The notes: generated from the sequence alone by a model not told the origin. A stretch of DNA of 64,000 nt from UBA6168 sp041741095 (GCA_041741095.1 JBGSKQ010000129.1:1-64000), one strand, 5' to 3'; positions 17,227 to 27,190 are shown, counted from the stretch's first letter. A program made the numbers and translations.

Positions 17227-17811
17227 ATGAAACTCAACCTTGACATCGCTATCCCTTCCAAGCCAGAATGGGTGGAAGCCGTGATGGCCGATTTTCCGAG
17301 TTTTTTGCGTGACCATGCCGACTGCGAAAGAAAGGCCAGCGCAATGGCCTTGAGCCTCGTGGCCAAATACCCCGACCGTACTGAAATCATTCCCGAACTC
17401 ATCGCCATCGGCATCGAAGAGTTGGAGCATTTCCAGCAAGTTTATCAACTGATGGAAAACCGGGGCATCCAGCTTTCACACCAAATCAAGGAAGACCCTT
17501 ATGTGGCGGCGCTGTTGAAACGTTGCCACAGCGACGTGAAACGGCGTTTCCTCGACCGCCTGCTCATCGGCTCCGTGGTAGAAACAAGAGGTGCCGAGCG
17601 CTTCAAATTGGTGAGCGAAGCGCAGACCGACCCTGAAATGCAGCGTTTTTACAAAATACTCTGGGCCTCCGAAGCCAAGCACGGGCATGTTTTTGTAAAA
17701 TTCGCCTTGCATTATTTTGATGAAAAAACGGTGTACGACCGACTGGCGTATTGGGTGGAACAGGAAGGGGAAGTGATTGATAGCCTCGAGATTAGATCTG
17801 CTTTACATTGA
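17227..17811 (+). CDS. miaE: tRNA-(ms2io6A37) hydroxylase
   Basis: The 194-residue protein looks like MiaE, a diiron monooxygenase that hydroxylates the isopentenyl group of ms2i6A at position 37 of tRNAs. The expected helical metal ligands are visible: Glu in DCERKASAMAL, EELEHFQQVY, then VVETRGAERF and SEAKHGHVFV. The ATG directly follows the octamer tract. It is separated by 6 bp from the ureohydrolase gene, so the two are probably cotranscribed, although no functional link is obvious. Confidence 0.9.
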   Translation: MKLNLDIAIPSKPEWVEAVMADFPSFLRDHADCERKASAMALSLVAKYPDRTEIIPELIAIGIEELEHFQQVYQLMENRGIQLSHQIKEDPYVAALLKRCHSDVKRRFLDRLLIGSVVETRGAERFKLVSEAQTDPEMQRFYKILWASEAKHGHVFVKFALHYFDEKTVYDRLAYWVEQEGEVIDSLEIRSALH

Positions 17812-17817
17812 TTATTT

Positions 17818-18870
17818 ATGACCAAACAAGAAAAAATAGCCAACTTCGACCCCTCCGGCCCTGGCCTGAAAAACGGCCATTTCATTGGACTCCCTTTTGA
17901 TGAAGAAGATGCCTCCATTGTACTGGTGTCCGTGCCTTGGGATGTCACGGTTTCGTACTCCGACGGCACTTCTACAGGCCCGCAAAATATCCTCGAAGCC
18001 TCCTCGCAACTCGACCTCTACGACAGCGACGTGCCGGACGCCTGGAAAATGGGCATCTATATGCGCCACCTCGATCTGGTTTGGCTCAACCGCAACCAGG
18101 AACTGCGCCCTGTGGCCGACAGCATCATCGAGTTTTTGGAAAATGGCGGCAACCCAAAATACGACATACAAGCCGCAGCCACCATTGCCGAAATCAACAA
18201 CGCTTGCCTGATGCTAAAAACCTGGATCTATGCAGAGACCAAACAGTTGCTGGTAAATGGGAAATTGGTAGGCGTCGTAGGCGGCGAACACAGCGTACCG
18301 CTGGGTTTTTTGGAGGCACTGGCCAGGCGGCACGGTAGTTTTGGCATTTTGCAAATAGACGCCCACCAGGACTTGCGCAAAGCCTATGAAGGCTTCACAT
18401 ATTCCCATGCTTCTATTTTTTACAATGCCCTGCAAATCAAGGAAGTATCCAAATTGGTACAAGTAGGCATCCGGGATTTTTGCGAGGAAGAAAGCCAATT
18501 GGTCGCTGCCTCGGAAGACAGGGTAAAGGTTTGGTACGACCAGCAAATACGGGAAGAAATTTTTGAAGGCTCCTCCTTTAAAAACCTCTGCCAGCGCATC
18601 GTCGCCGATCTGCCCGACAAAGTCTATATCAGTTTTGACATTGACGGCCTAAAACCTAACCTTTGCCCAAATACCGGAACGCCCGTGCCCGGCGGCCTGG
18701 AATACAACGAAGCCATTTTTTTAATAAAAACAGTGGTGGAAAGTGGCCGTGAAATCATCGGTTTTGACCTCTGTGAGGTGGCCGGTGTGGAACACGAATG
18801 GGACGGCAACGTTGGCGCCAGGGTGCTATACAAACTTTGCAACCTCATGGGGAAATCCAATGGATTATAG
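17818..18870 (+). CDS. ureohydrolase family protein (agmatinase/formimidoylglutamase-like)
   Basis: The 350-residue protein belongs to the arginase/agmatinase/formiminoglutamase family. The manganese-binding motifs are intact: VVGGEHSVPLGFLEA, LQIDAHQDLRKAYEGFTYSH and YISFDIDGLKPNLCPNTGTP. The motif form and length above 300 residues fit the agmatinase-like or formimidoylglutamase-like branches found in Bacteroidota, but the substrate cannot be set from sequence alone. A hydrolytic product, urea or formamide, is expected. It lies 6 bp behind miaE and upstream of the PAP2 gene. Confidence 0.88.
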   Translation: MTKQEKIANFDPSGPGLKNGHFIGLPFDEEDASIVLVSVPWDVTVSYSDGTSTGPQNILEASSQLDLYDSDVPDAWKMGIYMRHLDLVWLNRNQELRPVADSIIEFLENGGNPKYDIQAAATIAEINNACLMLKTWIYAETKQLLVNGKLVGVVGGEHSVPLGFLEALARRHGSFGILQIDAHQDLRKAYEGFTYSHASIFYNALQIKEVSKLVQVGIRDFCEEESQLVAASEDRVKVWYDQQIREEIFEGSSFKNLCQRIVADLPDKVYISFDIDGLKPNLCPNTGTPVPGGLEYNEAIFLIKTVVESGREIIGFDLCEVAGVEHEWDGNVGARVLYKLCNLMGKSNGL

Positions 18871-18912
18871 CGTTTAGAGAAGGGATGCCGTTTTTCCCAG
18901 GGCATTTTATTC

Positions 18913-18944
18913 TCTCATTGTCTCATCTACTCATCTTCTCATTG
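18913..18944 (+). repeat. degenerate octamer tandem tract, TCTCATTN family
   Basis: Four 8-bp units in register: TCTCATTG, TCTCATCT, ACTCATCT, TCTCATTG. The tract ends 2 bp before the TTG start of the PAP2 gene. Confidence 0.7.
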
Positions 18945-18946
18945 AC

Positions 18947-19519
18947 TTGACAGAGCTGCTTCAATTCGACTACCAACTTTTTCACCTCATCAACTCCGGT
19001 TGCCAAAACCCATTTTTTGATTTCCTCCTGCCCATCCTGAGAAATAAATTCACCTGGATACCCTTCTATCTGTTCCTGTTGGTTTTTTTGACTTTGAATT
19101 TTAAAAAGAAAGGCTTTGTCCTTTTCCTGGCAATGATTGTTTGTGTCGCCTTGACCGATAGCATCAGCAGCCAACTGATCAAAAAAAACGTAATGCGGCT
19201 TCGCCCATGCAAGGTATTGGAACAGGCCAAGGACATGCACTTGCTCGTCCCCTGCGGTAGCGGCTACAGTTTCCCTTCCACCCATGCAACGAACCATTTT
19301 GGCATGGCTGTTTTCTTGAGTTTAAGCCTGGGAAAAGTATTCAGGCGAGTGAAATGGCCGTTGTTTCTCTGGGCGGCATCCATAGCTTTTGCGCAAGTAT
19401 ATGTAGGGGTACATTTCCCATTGGATGTTATTGCCGGCGGGGTGCTCGGTGCCTTGATAGCCAAAGCTGTATTTGGAATTTATAAAAACCTTTCCCGATT
19501 ATTTGATCTCACATTATAG
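18947..19519 (+). CDS. PAP2-superfamily membrane phosphatase
   Basis: A 190-residue membrane protein with hydrophobic segments (FYLFLLVFLTLNF, GFVLFLAMIVCVALTD, PLFLWAASIAFAQVYV) and the three PAP2 motifs: K-x6-RP (KKNVMRLRPCK), PSTHATN, and VYVGVHFPLDVIAGG. Members remove phosphate from lipids such as phosphatidate or undecaprenyl diphosphate. The PSTH form in place of PSGH is common and active. I place the start at TTG 18947 because no ATG precedes the first helix in this frame. A terminator-like hairpin lies after its convergent neighbour's end. Confidence 0.87.
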   Translation: MTELLQFDYQLFHLINSGCQNPFFDFLLPILRNKFTWIPFYLFLLVFLTLNFKKKGFVLFLAMIVCVALTDSISSQLIKKNVMRLRPCKVLEQAKDMHLLVPCGSGYSFPSTHATNHFGMAVFLSLSLGKVFRRVKWPLFLWAASIAFAQVYVGVHFPLDVIAGGVLGALIAKAVFGIYKNLSRLFDLTL

Positions 19520-19540
19520 GCCAGCTTGCCATTTCCAAAA

Positions 19541-19593
19541 AAAAAGAGGGGTGTTTCATAAAAATTGCATTGCAATTTCACAAAACACCCCTC
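19541..19593 (-). terminator. rho-independent terminator of the 2379-residue protein gene
   Basis: An 11-bp perfect stem (19546-19556 with 19583-19593) is followed, on the minus strand, by a run of nine T. The loop itself contains a small inverted repeat (ATTGCA/TGCAAT). Confidence 0.75.
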
Positions 19594-19638
19594 ACGATAA
19601 TGTTCATTTAGAGGCAGAAATAGCCTCAAAGATTCTTA

Positions 19639-22600
19639 TCAATTTCTATCCAAAACGATCTTCTTTGTAACAGGCCGCCTATCCTTGGTGTACATCCAAA
19701 GCATGTATTGGCCGCTGTTGTGTGTATTTAGTTTCAGCTCAATCGGGTCGTCGGTGGCAGTGGTTTCCCATTCTTGCACCGTTACGCCTTTGCTGTCAAA
19801 TAAGCGGATAAGCACTTCTTTTCCGCTCAGGCTGCTGAGGTCAAAGTACAGCCTATCCTTGGCAGGATTCGGGAATACGCTGTAGGTTTCTGTTTTCACA
19901 AACAGCACATCCTGCATGTCAGAATAACGAAGCGAGGCATCATTTTTCACCACGATGAGGCGGTAGAAATTATGGCCGTCCAAAGGCTCGAAATCTGTCG
20001 CATTGTAGCGTTCAAAGCCCTTATCGCCGACCTTCGCTTCCACTGTCAACAATTCGGACCATTCAATGCCATCGGCAGAGCGCTCGATGATGTAGGCTTC
20101 GTCCTTTCCACCTTCACTGCTCAACCATTGAAGTTCGGTATCGAAGCCGTCTTTCCAGGCATCCAATATCAGCAGTTCGCTGCGTTCGCCAACGCCATTG
20201 CAACGGGCTGCCCAATTGATGGCCGCATCAAAAAGTTTAACCCCGGTACTGTTCAGGTAAACCGCTGAATTGTCGTCAATGAAGAAGGAAACCCTGCGTT
20301 CCGGTGCTTTGAATCCATCTATCATGTTGCTGTTTTTATCAAAGGCCAAAATGCCGTATTTGCTTGATTCGCCATACAGCCTGACTACTTCGGCAGCATC
20401 GTTTCCAGTACTGGAAATCCAACCCCAATTCATGTTTCCGTAATAATTGTAAACGTTAACATTTCCGCTCAAACCAGCCGCTACCGGGTGGCTCGCATCA
20501 TTGATGGTTACTCTGTACTGGGAGCTGGAGCTTCCAATTGAACTTGCCATTTTCAGGTCACCATACAAGTAAGGCTCCCAGGTAATCACTGGTACGCTTA
20601 CATTGGTAAACATCGAACCGATATTTGCTGAGTTGGAAGTGGAACTGATGACAATCAAACCCTTTCCCGTGGCATTGTCAGCCCGAACGTAGTTGTCACT
20701 TTTTACTTCAACCGAATAACCCAGTTGCTCTAAACGGCTCTTCACCCAAGCATCTCCATTGTTCAGGCTGGTGCTGCCGACTACAAAAAGTACATCCGGA
20801 TTGCATGCGTCGTTGCAGTTCATGGCTGGTGTCAATTGTGCTGTAGGAATGGCTGTGGGGCTGCTGGTCCCTGGCTTTATCCAGTAAATTCCCCAGCCGT
20901 CTCCTCCTCCGCCTTCTTTGTGCAACATTTCCACATAATAGCTTTGACCTGCGGTCAAACTGATGGAAGCGGAAGTTTGCGAAGCATACTTGTTGTACTC
21001 CGTGGCATTGGTCCATCCATCAATGTATGCGATTTTCACCTTGCTGGCAGGGCTGCCTGTGGTGCTTAGGTACAGTTCAGTTTGATCGTCACCCGTCACC
21101 ACAAATTTATAGTTACCAGATTGAGTGGGTTTGATAAAACCACGTACCCTTGTGCCATAGTTGTCGCCCACGCCCCAAGGCCCAACCGAACTCGCATAGA
21201 CGTTGGAAGTAGTTGGGTTATCTGGATAATTCGCATTGGTGGTCAAATTGGAAATTAGCGTTCCAGCAATGCCCGACCATACTTGCCGCATCAAACCGGT
21301 ACCTGCCGTACCGGGGCAAACATTGTCGGAAGTAGAAGGGCAAGGCACCTCTACCAACTGCCAACGCTGATTGTCGCCAGTGTGTTGATCCCAAAGGAGG
21401 ACAGCAGCATCTTCGCTAAGTGAAGCGCCCGATATGTCAAGCACTTTGCCCAGGTTATTTTTGAGTTTAAACCTGTAGCTGCCGCTGCCGTCGCTTTCTA
21501 TTTTCCAATAAAAATCATCAATGTCCACAAAAGACCATTGCTCGCCAGTAGCCCCATTGGCATGGGTTGGGTCACCTTTCAGGTTGAAATACTTGTTGCT
21601 GTGCTGCACTTTCAATCTGTAGAAGCCGTTTCCAGCATCTTCAAATTTCCAGATTTGATAGGCAGCGCCGGTGTAAGTATTTTGCACAATAGCCGCTCCG
21701 TTTGAAGTAGCACCAGCCTGTATTGTCATGGCTTTGCCACTGTGTTTTGCAATGATCTTATAACACTTGGTGGGGTCAATGGCCGTTGCAGGCGCATTGA
21801 CCGTAACGGTTGAAGTACAGGAGGCCGATTGGCCCAAAGAATTGGTCACTGTCAAAGTGGCCGTATAAGTGCCGGGCTGGCTAAAGCTAGTCGGCGAGGC
21901 GTTGAAGGTCAAAATTGTTCCGCAGCCTGGCGTTGAGCCATTGTCCAGTTGTTGACCGTTGATTTGTACGGATTGGCCAATAGTTACCAATTGCAAAGTG
22001 ATGTTTTTGCAAACAGCCACTGGTGCCACATTGGTATTTTGTACGGTGACTGAACCCAATGATTTAGGACAAGAATCGTCTCCCCAGCGCACCCAGGTTT
22101 GATAGGTACCGGGGGCCAGATTGCTCACCGTCGTCGAACCAGCATTATCCAGCACATTGTAAGGATAGGTGCTGCCATTATTGATGCTGAATTCAATGTT
22201 CGTCTTGCTTGGGTTGTTCGGAAAGGTAAATGTGATGGAACCATTGCTTTGATTGCAGCTTGCACTGGAAGTTGTCACCGTCGCCACGGGCGGATTGGCC
22301 GCACATGGATCATTGGGCAAAATGGTAAAGCTGATGCTTTGTTGGTTGCAAACAGCCCCAACGCCCCCATCCTGGCTGTAAAAAGTGCTGGACAACGTGT
22401 AATTGCCAGGCACCAAAGCCAAAGGCACATCGTCACCCGGAAAGCGATATGGAGTGAGGTTTTCAATGTGCGACAAACTGGATGCACCGCTCAATTGATA
22501 GCTGATGCTTTCAAAAGTTCCCGTTGCAAAAGTCTCGATGTTAAAAGAAGCAGGCAAGCTGTTCAAGGCATAGCTGCCACCATTTATCAAGGTCACACTG

Positions 22601-25600
22601 CTTCCACCGCTCAAGGTATTGAAGGCGTATCCAGTAATGTTGCCATCGCAAATAGGCGTTCCTGCACAGGTGCAGCCATCGGATTGGATGACGTCGTTTG
22701 TAGTGTTTGCGTTGCCGTCGTTGCAGGCCGAACCTGGCAGTTGGATGCCAGTTGCCCATGAAACTGCACCATAACAGAGTTGTAAACCCTCATTGGTCAA
22801 ATTGTCGGCATTGTCGTCATACAAGAACAAGCCGATGCGTTTGGCAGGTGCGGTCAAGCCTTCCATGCTGGCACCTGAGTCGTAGGCAAACAGTAAGGAG
22901 CGAACAGAGCTTCCATATTCTCTGCCTATGATAGTCGCCCCTGCGGATGGCCTTCCCCAAGTGACGGTTTGGTAGGAATTGAAAATGTTCTGATTGCCCG
23001 ATAAACCCATCGCTATTGGGTGGGAGGAATTGACAATCGTGATTTTGTATTCGTTGGTTGAATTCCCATAGTAGCTTGTTGAAGCCTTGGTCATTTTCAT
23101 GTCGTCGTACAACTGGCTTTCATAACAAATAACCGGTACAGTGACATTCCTAAATTTAATATTGACATCGGTAGAATTGCAAGTAGAGCTGATGAGTACC
23201 AAGGCTTTATTGGTAGCGTCGCTGGTTTTGGAAGCGGCATCGTCCACCACGGTCACGTTCAAGCCCATGCTTTGCAGGCCATTTTTGATGGTGGCATCCG
23301 AGGCGTTCAAGGCAGTGCTTCCTACCACAAACAACACATCTTTATTGCAACCGCCCGTACCACCTCCCGGCGAGCCGGATGTTGTGAAATTGGTGGTGCT
23401 CGATGTACAGCCCGTTGGGCTGCCGGCGCTGTTTTTTGGCAAAACATACCAATAGTAAACCGTTCCGTTGGCCAAACCAGTTACAGTTGCAGATGTACCT
23501 GTTACATTGGCCACTTTGACCGTGGTCGGCGGATTGGTAGTGCCTAAGTAAACATCGTAGCTGGATGCATTTAAAACCGCATTCCAACTGAGTGCCACAG
23601 AGGCAGGATTCACATTCGTGGAGCCATTGATAGGAGACGCATTGGTAGTACAGCCTGGAGCGTTTACCACGTTCACATTGAACTGACAGGAAGCAGTGTT
23701 CCCTTTCAGGTCAATGGCGGAATAAACGACGGTCGTTGTACCAATAGGGAAACTTGCACCCGGTAAAAACGAAGCACTGAATACTGCCAAGCCGCAGTTA
23801 TCCGAAGCCGTTGGTGCTGTCCAGTTGGCAACTGCCGAACCGTTTACAGCAGGCACGGTAATATTGGCCGGACAACCCGTAATAACGGGGGCGACATTGT
23901 CAACGGAGCAAGCATTGTTTACTGTTACTGTAAAGGAACATGTGCTCTTATTGCCTTTTCCATCTGAAAATTGGTAAGTAACCGTGGTGTTGCCCAAGGG
24001 AAATGTGGAACCAGGTGTGTAGTTTTTGTTCACAGTTATGGGCGAACATGGGTCGCTGGCTGTCGGTGCAGTCCAGTTGGCAACTGCCGAGTTGCCATTT
24101 GTCAATAAGGTAATGTTCGCAGGACAACCAGAAACGACTGGCGGCGTGGTGTCATCGGGGCAAGGGTCAGTGCCAACTGTTATGACAAAATTGCAAGTGC
24201 CACTGTTACCAGAATTGTCAACGGCCGTGTAAGTAACATTGGTTGTTCCTGTTGGAAAAACAGAGCCAGGCTGGTGAGTGGAAGTCACGCTGGCCACACC
24301 GCAAAGGTCAAATGCACTGGGTGCGTTCCAAATCGCCACTGCCCCGTTGATGGCAGCATTAGTTGGAGCGTAAATATTCGCAGGACAATTGACAAATGAA
24401 GGAGCTTGGTTATCCGTCAAGCAAGGATCATTTGCAGTTACAGTCACTGTGAAAGAACAAGTTCCTGTATTGTTGTTGCCATCTTTGGCAGTATAAGTGA
24501 CAGTAGTAACGCCAATGCCAAAAGACTGGCCCGGCACATGCGAGCTAGTCAAGAACAAAGGCTTGCAATTATCGGAAGGTGTTGGTGGTGTCCACGACGC
24601 AATCGCACCATTGCCATTGGTTGTCAGGCTGATATTGGAAGGGCAATTGGCGAAAGTAGGTGCTGTATTGTCGCCAGTACAGTTGCTGCCGGGAGGCGTT
24701 TGGCGCACATCCACCCTGAATTGGCAATTATTTTCGTTGTTGTAAGTGTCCTTCGCTGTGTAGGTAACACCAGTGATGCCCACTGGAAAACTACTGCCCG
24801 GTGTGTGCGAAGCCGTCAAGTTTACGGTGGTACAATTATCGGTAGCGATAGGTGCGGTCCAGCTCACATTAACGGCGGCATTGGGCGTAAACACCACGAT
24901 GTCTTTTGGACAATCGTCAAATTGTGGTTCCAAAATATCCACTGGTGTCACGGGGGCTGTGCAAGTCAGCGAATCGCCGAGGCGGGTACGCACTACCAGG
25001 TTTACAGTAATGACAGAACCAATGTCGCTGCAATGGAACACTGGCCTGCCGATGCCATTGGCCAAATAGATGATATTGGCACAACTGTCGAAATTGGCAT
25101 ACGATACGAGTTCGCTGGCATACACCTTTATTTCACCATGAATATCTGCACCAAAAGTGCCGCCATGACAAACAGTTGGCGCATTGCTGGTTGCAGATGT
25201 ATGCACATACCCTCCCTGGTTGTTCACGGCAGTTCCCGTCAGCGTACCTGTTTGGAACAAAATACCATGCAGTTCAAAATTTCCTGTGTTGTTGATGCTG
25301 CCTTTGTTGTTGATGGAAGAACATTCATCATTGAGCAAATGATCCGTATTTGCAATAGTGCCCTGGTTCAAAATATTCCCACTGCTTTGCAGCAACAATT
25401 CATTGTTTGTCAAAGTAGCACCAGTTGTATTGGTGAAATCGCCGATATTTTCCAAAAAGGCATTATTGGTAAAATTGCCCTCGTTGCGGGTACGGACACG
25501 GTTGGAAAAACGGCCATTGTTGGTCAAGGTAGCCGAAGCTTTGTTGACAAAATCCTGAATGACGTTTATCGTGCCGCCCACGGCATTGTTAAGGGTTGAA

Positions 25601-26778
25601 TTATTCGTCCAAACCGAGCCGGCATTGGCGTTTACCACGCCGTTGTTGGTAAAATTGCCATTGTTGTTCACCTGGTCATTGGTGCTCATTTCACCGCTGT
25701 TGGTAAAAGTGGCACCATTCGTAATGACCGCACCGGAAAAGGAAACAATCGTTCCGGAATTGCTATAAGTCCCTGTGTTGTTGATGGCCCCAAAACTGTT
25801 GAAAGCCGCTTGGTTGTTGAATGTTCCAGCGTTCAACAACTGCGAGCCGAAGCCCATGCCGAAGGTTCCGCCGGGCCTGTTGTTGAAGGTCGCCCCGGCC
25901 TTGTTGTCCAGCACGTTGTTGTTGTTAAATTGGCCAAAGTTGTTGGCGGAACCGTTGTTTACGAATTGAAAACCGTTGATGAAAGTCCCAAAAACCTGGA
26001 CGCCACCGCCGTTGTTCACAGTCCCGTTGGCATTGTTAAAAGTAGCCCCGGCGTTTACCGTCAAAATACCGGTAATGTTGACGGCGCTGTTGTTGTTAAG
26101 GGTGCCATTCACCGTAAAAGCACCTGCTGCGTTGATGGTACCGAAATTGTCGAAATTTCCGTTCACTGTAAGCTCCGCACTTGCGCCTGTGATGTTCAGG
26201 TTGGATCCGAAATTGTTGGTGAAGGTGCTGCCATTGGTCACCGTCAGAGACTTGGTGGTCAGGGTTTGGCTGTTGTTGAAAGTACCTTCGGTTTGGAGTG
26301 TTCCGTTGGCGGCGTCAATCGTTCCATTGTTGGTGATTGCGCCCCGGTTGACCAGTGTCGTTTGGAGGGTAAAGCTGCCGCTATTGGTAAAAGTGGCCCC
26401 GGTTTCATTGATAAAATTGGCGGGCCCGGTCAAAGTAGCTGTTCCAAAATTTTGAAAAGTGCCGTTGTTGGTAACAGCAGTGCCGCTGAGGGTTCCTGAA
26501 TTTTCAAAAGAGCCGCCACTTTGGATGGTGATGGCAGCGGTGGCCACAATTCCGCCAAAGTTCGTGATGGCAAAATCAACCGTCAATGGGCTGCCGACCA
26601 CGACGGTAACGCCGCCACTTATCTGTGCGTTATTGCCAGCGGCGGGTAGGCCAAGAGTCCAGTAGGAATCAGTGAACCAACTCCCATTGTTTGGCCCGAT
26701 GTACACGGTTTGTGCCTGGAGCGAAGCCATTCCCAAAAGGGTAAAGCAAAGCAGTGTCAGGTAATGCTGAATGCGCAT
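19639..26778 (-). CDS. giant secreted multidomain protein: Asn-rich repeats, HYR, ricin-type, PA14 and T9SS sorting domains
   Basis: This is a 2379-residue protein with a signal peptide (LLCFTLLGMASLQAQ). Residues about 40-540 are a low-complexity Asn/Gly/Thr-rich stretch with repeated NNG and FxNxG patterns, likely a long beta-helix. About 615-1035 hold five HYR domains (each with CPxNI, TAPTASDNC and FPxGTTxVTYxAxD patterns). A fibronectin-III-like segment follows (1040-1125). A CNKDVLFVVGS domain (1144-1330) and a CNPDVLFVVGS domain (1992-2185) are duplicates resembling the ThuA/class I amidotransferase-like fold. Between them lie a ricin-type beta-trefoil (1669-1810: KCYKIIAKHSGKAM, DNQRWQLV) and a PA14 domain (1822-1985: NYKFVVTGDDQTELYL). 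The C-terminus is a type A sorting domain (VFPNPAKDRLYF). I infer a surface or released carbohydrate-binding adhesin. Confidence 0.92.
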   Translation of the reverse strand: MRIQHYLTLLCFTLLGMASLQAQTVYIGPNNGSWFTDSYWTLGLPAAGNNAQISGGVTVVVGSPLTVDFAITNFGGIVATAAITIQSGGSFENSGTLSGTAVTNNGTFQNFGTATLTGPANFINETGATFTNSGSFTLQTTLVNRGAITNNGTIDAANGTLQTEGTFNNSQTLTTKSLTVTNGSTFTNNFGSNLNITGASAELTVNGNFDNFGTINAAGAFTVNGTLNNNSAVNITGILTVNAGATFNNANGTVNNGGGVQVFGTFINGFQFVNNGSANNFGQFNNNNVLDNKAGATFNNRPGGTFGMGFGSQLLNAGTFNNQAAFNSFGAINNTGTYSNSGTIVSFSGAVITNGATFTNSGEMSTNDQVNNNGNFTNNGVVNANAGSVWTNNSTLNNAVGGTINVIQDFVNKASATLTNNGRFSNRVRTRNEGNFTNNAFLENIGDFTNTTGATLTNNELLLQSSGNILNQGTIANTDHLLNDECSSINNKGSINNTGNFELHGILFQTGTLTGTAVNNQGGYVHTSATSNAPTVCHGGTFGADIHGEIKVYASELVSYANFDSCANIIYLANGIGRPVFHCSDIGSVITVNLVVRTRLGDSLTCTAPVTPVDILEPQFDDCPKDIVVFTPNAAVNVSWTAPIATDNCTTVNLTASHTPGSSFPVGITGVTYTAKDTYNNENNCQFRVDVRQTPPGSNCTGDNTAPTFANCPSNISLTTNGNGAIASWTPPTPSDNCKPLFLTSSHVPGQSFGIGVTTVTYTAKDGNNNTGTCSFTVTVTANDPCLTDNQAPSFVNCPANIYAPTNAAINGAVAIWNAPSAFDLCGVASVTSTHQPGSVFPTGTTNVTYTAVDNSGNSGTCNFVITVGTDPCPDDTTPPVVSGCPANITLLTNGNSAVANWTAPTASDPCSPITVNKNYTPGSTFPLGNTTVTYQFSDGKGNKSTCSFTVTVNNACSVDNVAPVITGCPANITVPAVNGSAVANWTAPTASDNCGLAVFSASFLPGASFPIGTTTVVYSAIDLKGNTASCQFNVNVVNAPGCTTNASPINGSTNVNPASVALSWNAVLNASSYDVYLGTTNPPTTVKVANVTGTSATVTGLANGTVYYWYVLPKNSAGSPTGCTSSTTNFTTSGSPGGGTGGCNKDVLFVVGSTALNASDATIKNGLQSMGLNVTVVDDAASKTSDATNKALVLISSTCNSTDVNIKFRNVTVPVICYESQLYDDMKMTKASTSYYGNSTNEYKITIVNSSHPIAMGLSGNQNIFNSYQTVTWGRPSAGATIIGREYGSSVRSLLFAYDSGASMEGLTAPAKRIGLFLYDDNADNLTNEGLQLCYGAVSWATGIQLPGSACNDGNANTTNDVIQSDGCTCAGTPICDGNITGYAFNTLSGGSSVTLINGGSYALNSLPASFNIETFATGTFESISYQLSGASSLSHIENLTPYRFPGDDVPLALVPGNYTLSSTFYSQDGGVGAVCNQQSISFTILPNDPCAANPPVATVTTSSASCNQSNGSITFTFPNNPSKTNIEFSINNGSTYPYNVLDNAGSTTVSNLAPGTYQTWVRWGDDSCPKSLGSVTVQNTNVAPVAVCKNITLQLVTIGQSVQINGQQLDNGSTPGCGTILTFNASPTSFSQPGTYTATLTVTNSLGQSASCTSTVTVNAPATAIDPTKCYKIIAKHSGKAMTIQAGATSNGAAIVQNTYTGAAYQIWKFEDAGNGFYRLKVQHSNKYFNLKGDPTHANGATGEQWSFVDIDDFYWKIESDGSGSYRFKLKNNLGKVLDISGASLSEDAAVLLWDQHTGDNQRWQLVEVPCPSTSDNVCPGTAGTGLMRQVWSGIAGTLISNLTTNANYPDNPTTSNVYASSVGPWGVGDNYGTRVRGFIKPTQSGNYKFVVTGDDQTELYLSTTGSPASKVKIAYIDGWTNATEYNKYASQTSASISLTAGQSYYVEMLHKEGGGGDGWGIYWIKPGTSSPTAIPTAQLTPAMNCNDACNPDVLFVVGSTSLNNGDAWVKSRLEQLGYSVEVKSDNYVRADNATGKGLIVISSTSNSANIGSMFTNVSVPVITWEPYLYGDLKMASSIGSSSSQYRVTINDASHPVAAGLSGNVNVYNYYGNMNWGWISSTGNDAAEVVRLYGESSKYGILAFDKNSNMIDGFKAPERRVSFFIDDNSAVYLNSTGVKLFDAAINWAARCNGVGERSELLILDAWKDGFDTELQWLSSEGGKDEAYIIERSADGIEWSELLTVEAKVGDKGFERYNATDFEPLDGHNFYRLIVVKNDASLRYSDMQDVLFVKTETYSVFPNPAKDRLYFDLSSLSGKEVLIRLFDSKGVTVQEWETTATDDPIELKLNTHNSGQYMLWMYTKDRRPVTKKIVLDRN

Positions 26779-27190
26779 AGTGGTTGTTTTTTGATGAAAA
26801 AAAATGAATCTGGGTTTCGGTTAAACCATTGAAAACCAATAGCCTATACTTTCCCAACTTCATTGGTTACAGAATATCAAACACACCGAAAGGCCAGGCT
26901 GAACCGAATAGCATGGTCATTTTTCAGTGCTTTTTGCCAAAAAAATTGTGTGGCTTTGTGATGTGAGACAGGTATTGAATTGCACCAAAGGGCATAGCCG
27001 CTTTGTGCTGTTCAATTTAAATATGCGAGACCAGGAAAATGTGACCGGGAAAATGTGGAAGGAGGGTATGTGTTCAAAACGCCCGGTGTCCAGTGAGTGG
27101 GGCAAAAGTAAGCTTAGATTTTTGCTGTGCAAAAATTTTTTTCAAAAATGCAAAATTTGCAATTCGCCTACAAGTGAAAATAGTGTATTT
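26779..27190. other. 412-bp gap without a recognisable gene
   Basis: No convincing reading frame is present. The gap holds the upstream region of the giant protein gene and a strong imperfect hairpin at 26974-27016: arms 26974-26990 and 27001-27016 around GGCATAGCC, itself able to pair. The right end near 27125-27165 is rich in A/T with the palindrome GCAAAATTTGC. I could not assign a promoter with confidence. Confidence 0.5.

Noticed and set aside
17818..18870. Naming the ureohydrolase gene speB
   Set aside because: Agmatinase, arginase, formimidoylglutamase and guanidinohydrolase share the visible metal motifs, and no neighbouring gene fixes the substrate.
24406..25599. A 397-residue open frame opposite the giant adhesin gene
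   Set aside because: It is antisense to the repetitive Asn/Thr-rich coding region, with biased composition and no recognisable domain or signal; the adhesin frame explains the sequence fully.
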